Positions 6,192 to 7,900 of a stretch of DNA of 7,900 nt are shown one piece after another. The stretch is from CAZIOQ01 sp964540975. GTDB lineage: Bacteria; Patescibacteriota; Microgenomatia; UBA12405; UBA6130. The stretch spans positions 1 through 7,900 of the forward strand of contig CAZIOQ010000009.1 in assembly GCA_964540975.1 (NCBI GenBank), read 5' to 3'. Below the pieces are notes generated by a model. It worked only from the letters and a program-made list of their open reading frames with translations, had not been told where the DNA came from and made no database searches. A program made the translations under genes and the position numbers. Position 1 is the first letter of the stretch; every line of letters begins with the position of its first letter.

Positions 6192-7211
6192 TCAGCTACT
6201 ACTTAAGTAAAAAATCTCATTTTGGGCTAAAAAAGAACGGAAAAGCAACTTTAAAGACGGAACAATAAGCTGACTTTGATAACTTTTTAAAGCTTTTTTC
6301 TTTTTTGCCAATTGCCAAGGGCTAAGCCAAAAACTAAACCATTCTCCTTTTCCCAAAAGAGAATAAGGAGGGTAAATAATTTTTAAACCCTCGTTGAATT
6401 TCCTTCTCGCCGGATAAACTCGAAAAAATTTAAAAACTTTATAATGAACCAAATATTGATAAATTTTGCCTTGCCAGTTTAATTTTTTCCTCACCCGCTT
6501 GACAAACAAAAAACTTGCGCGGTGATCTGGATGGGCTTCTTTTAGATGGGGAACAAAAATAACTGTTGGTTTAAAATCTTTAATTATTTTTAGCAAATCA
6601 TTTTCTAAATTAATGCCTTTGTATTCGGTATTTAAAGAAAAAGCAATTCGGTAAGGCGAGTGATCAAGTTGGGTGGTTTTGCTGATTATTTTCTTTTTAA
6701 AATCTCTCCACATCGACCAAAGACAACCATCAGGATAACCCAAAAAAATTAAATTCCTCTTTTGCCCACCTAACTTCTCAAAAGCCTGATAAGCTTCTTG
6801 TTGTCTTTTTTCGCCGGTGTTGATAAATTTTTGAGGCGAAAATCTGAATTTCTTGTCTTTGAAAAATAAAGAAGCGTTGCCATCGCCATTAGTCAGAAAA
6901 ACAACTTTAAGAGGAATTTTCCTTTTCAAAAAGTCGGCCAATAAACCACCAGCGGCCAAGATCTCATCATCTGGATGAGGAGTAAAAAACAAAATTCTTG
7001 ATTTTTTTTCTAATTTGAAAAGAGCAAGTTTTCTTTTGCTGGCTAAAAACCAGCCGCCGACAACCCCAATGATTAATCCTAAGATAAACAAAAACAAAAC
7101 CAACCAACCCAAAATTAAAGCCAAATCCCGAGCAATCAAAATATAAGGAATTCCTTCAAGATATTTGACTAAGATCAGTCCAGGAATGAAAGTGAAAAAT
7201 ATTTTTGTCAT
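6192..7211 (-). CDS. Membrane-anchored PIG-L/LmbE-type N-acetylglucosamine deacetylase
   Basis: 339 residues. The N-terminus has two hydrophobic stretches (about 5-27 and 30-57) followed by a Lys/Arg-rich segment (58-72), which by the positive-inside rule puts the catalytic domain in the cytoplasm. The PIG-L/LmbE fold is marked by TPHPDDE (77-83), GYPDG (158-162) and EAHPDH (225-230). By analogy with MshB and PIG-L, His79, Asp82 and His230 would bind zinc and Asp81 would act as general base. The family removes acetyl groups from GlcNAc in glycolipids, mycothiol precursors and antibiotics; a membrane-bound form suggests a lipid-linked sugar, but the substrate cannot be read from sequence. An in-frame TAG two codons upstream fixes the start; no Shine-Dalgarno is visible. 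It is convergent to the cohesin operon and 75 bases downstream of the 181-residue gene. Confidence 0.9.
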   Translation of the reverse strand: MTKIFFTFIPGLILVKYLEGIPYILIARDLALILGWLVLFLFILGLIIGVVGGWFLASKRKLALFKLEKKSRILFFTPHPDDEILAAGGLLADFLKRKIPLKVVFLTNGDGNASLFFKDKKFRFSPQKFINTGEKRQQEAYQAFEKLGGQKRNLIFLGYPDGCLWSMWRDFKKKIISKTTQLDHSPYRIAFSLNTEYKGINLENDLLKIIKDFKPTVIFVPHLKEAHPDHRASFLFVKRVRKKLNWQGKIYQYLVHYKVFKFFRVYPARRKFNEGLKIIYPPYSLLGKGEWFSFWLSPWQLAKKKKALKSYQSQLIVPSLKLLFRSFLAQNEIFYLSSS

Positions 7212-7286
7212 CAGCTAAACGGAAAAACTTGCCTTTTTAAAAAAACATCAGCAAATAATTTTAACAAAATTCTTCAAGGAAGAATA

Positions 7287-7832
7287 CTAACCACTTTGTT
7301 GGCTTGCATTTTTGAGGAAATCAATTAGACTGTTTATTTCTTCAACATTCGCCTTAGCCACTTCTTCTTCAGCCTCTAAATTTTCAATATTGCTAGCGAC
7401 AAAATAAGGCATTCCTTTGCCTACCACCAGCGTCACTGCCACCTCTTTAGCGCCAAAATAAAGAGCAGTATTTTCTGGGTCCGGATCTGAGGAAATTCTA
7501 AAATAATCAGTTCTAATAATAAAATTACCAATTTCCAATTTTAGTCTCTTAAACAAAGAACCAATGATTTCTCCCTTTTTCTGTCGCCATAGTTCTTCTT
7601 CTTTTAATTTTCCTTCTTGGCTAGCTTTTTGGAAAAGTTGCCAGGAAAGTTGCCTAAGATTGGTTTTCAAAACTTTTATTATTTGCCAGGTTGCTTCTGT
7701 TCTGGAAAAAATCCGGGAAAGATTATCTTCTGCTTGAAAAGAATTAAACTCAGGTAAACCAATAATATGCTCAAGGCTTTGTCCATCTTGGGCAAAAACC
7801 ATAAAGCTTGTTTCCTTCTCTTGGGTCACCAT
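7287..7832 (-). CDS. Hypothetical 181-residue soluble protein
   Basis: I do not recognise this protein. It has no signal peptide or membrane segment, so it is probably cytoplasmic. The N-terminal part (1-45) is mixed; about 46-105 is charged and helical (WQIIKVLKTNLRQL, then Lys/Glu-rich); 105-150 looks like beta strands (FIIRTDYFRI, ALYFGAKEVAVTLVVG); and a Glu-rich helix (152-176) precedes a Gln/Ser tail. There are no Cys residues and no catalytic motif I can name. The ATG is the first start after an in-frame upstream TAG and is preceded by a clear extended -10 element, supporting a real, independently transcribed gene. Codon use and base composition resemble its neighbours. The deacetylase gene follows 75 bases downstream on the same strand, so co-transcription is possible. 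Confidence 0.7.
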   Translation of the reverse strand: MVTQEKETSFMVFAQDGQSLEHIIGLPEFNSFQAEDNLSRIFSRTEATWQIIKVLKTNLRQLSWQLFQKASQEGKLKEEELWRQKKGEIIGSLFKRLKLEIGNFIIRTDYFRISSDPDPENTALYFGAKEVAVTLVVGKGMPYFVASNIENLEAEEEVAKANVEEINSLIDFLKNASQQSG

Positions 7833-7850
7833 TGCTCTCTTTTTGTCTTG

Positions 7851-7859
7851 ATTATAACA
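7851..7859 (-). promoter_or_regulatory. Extended -10 promoter of the 181-residue protein gene
   Basis: On the minus strand TGT-TATAAT is a perfect extended -10, ending 18 bases before the ATG at 7832. No TTGACA-like -35 is visible at 17 bases, as is usual for extended -10 promoters. The predicted start point leaves a leader of roughly 12 bases containing a weak purine-rich AGAGAG. Confidence 0.55.
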
Positions 7860-7900
7860 CTATTCCTACTTAAAAGTTTCCTTCCTTTTGCTCCTTGTGG

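Noticed and set aside
7258..7263. Promoter for the deacetylase gene (TGT-TAAAAT on the minus strand)
   Set aside because: It is a plausible extended -10, but it sits in AT-rich DNA with no -35 match and about 46 bases from the start. Read-through from the upstream gene is equally likely.
7857..7900. 3' end of another minus-strand gene entering from the right edge
   Set aside because: All three minus-strand frames can be read for a few codons, but nothing identifies a real gene end in 44 bases.

Overview
The window looks like a piece of a low-GC bacterial genome from the Candidate Phyla Radiation (Patescibacteria), most likely the Microgenomates group. The basis is the mix of membrane-anchored surface proteins with cohesin-like and dockerin modules, TPTPRPTA-type linkers, a recurring juxtamembrane motif Q-E-(L/V)-R-x-x-A-A, weak Shine-Dalgarno signals and compact gene packing. 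This assignment is inference from style, not from a marker gene. UGA is used as a normal stop (dockerin gene end at 285-287, PIG-L gene end at 6192-6194), which argues against the CPR lineages that recode UGA.

Layout. 1-287 (+) is the 3' end of a surface protein: a Pro/Thr linker followed by a two-loop dockerin. It overlaps by 24 bases, tail to tail, a complete 3-methyladenine DNA glycosylase gene (264-830, -). From the divergent gap at 831-932, an 861-residue exported protein is read rightward (933-3518). It has an alpha-helical, toroid-like core resembling polysaccharide lyases, an apparent carbohydrate-binding-like insertion and a Cys-rich C-terminus. After a 94-base gap with a good sigma70-type promoter comes a tight three-gene operon: 3613-4824 (anchor, cohesin-like domain, linker, small beta domain, dockerin), 4821-5375 (anchor plus one cohesin-like domain) and 5376-6179 (anchor, cohesin-like domain, Pro/Thr linker, LPQAG and a C-terminal hydrophobic segment). 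Convergent to it are a membrane-anchored PIG-L/LmbE-type deacetylase (6192-7211, -) and, upstream of that, an unrecognised 181-residue protein (7287-7832, -).

How it may fit together. Three cohesin-like modules and two dockerins within about 6 kb suggest a small cell-surface assembly resembling a miniature cellulosome scaffold. The 403-residue protein carries both halves and could bridge partners; the LPQAG protein could be the wall or surface attachment point. The large toroid protein could be the associated enzyme, but it has no dockerin, so that link rests on proximity and a shared N-terminal motif. The glycosylase, deacetylase and 181-residue protein look like ordinary neighbours. I saw no tRNA, rRNA, CRISPR array, transposon or integrase. 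All stretches between genes are shorter than about 105 bases.
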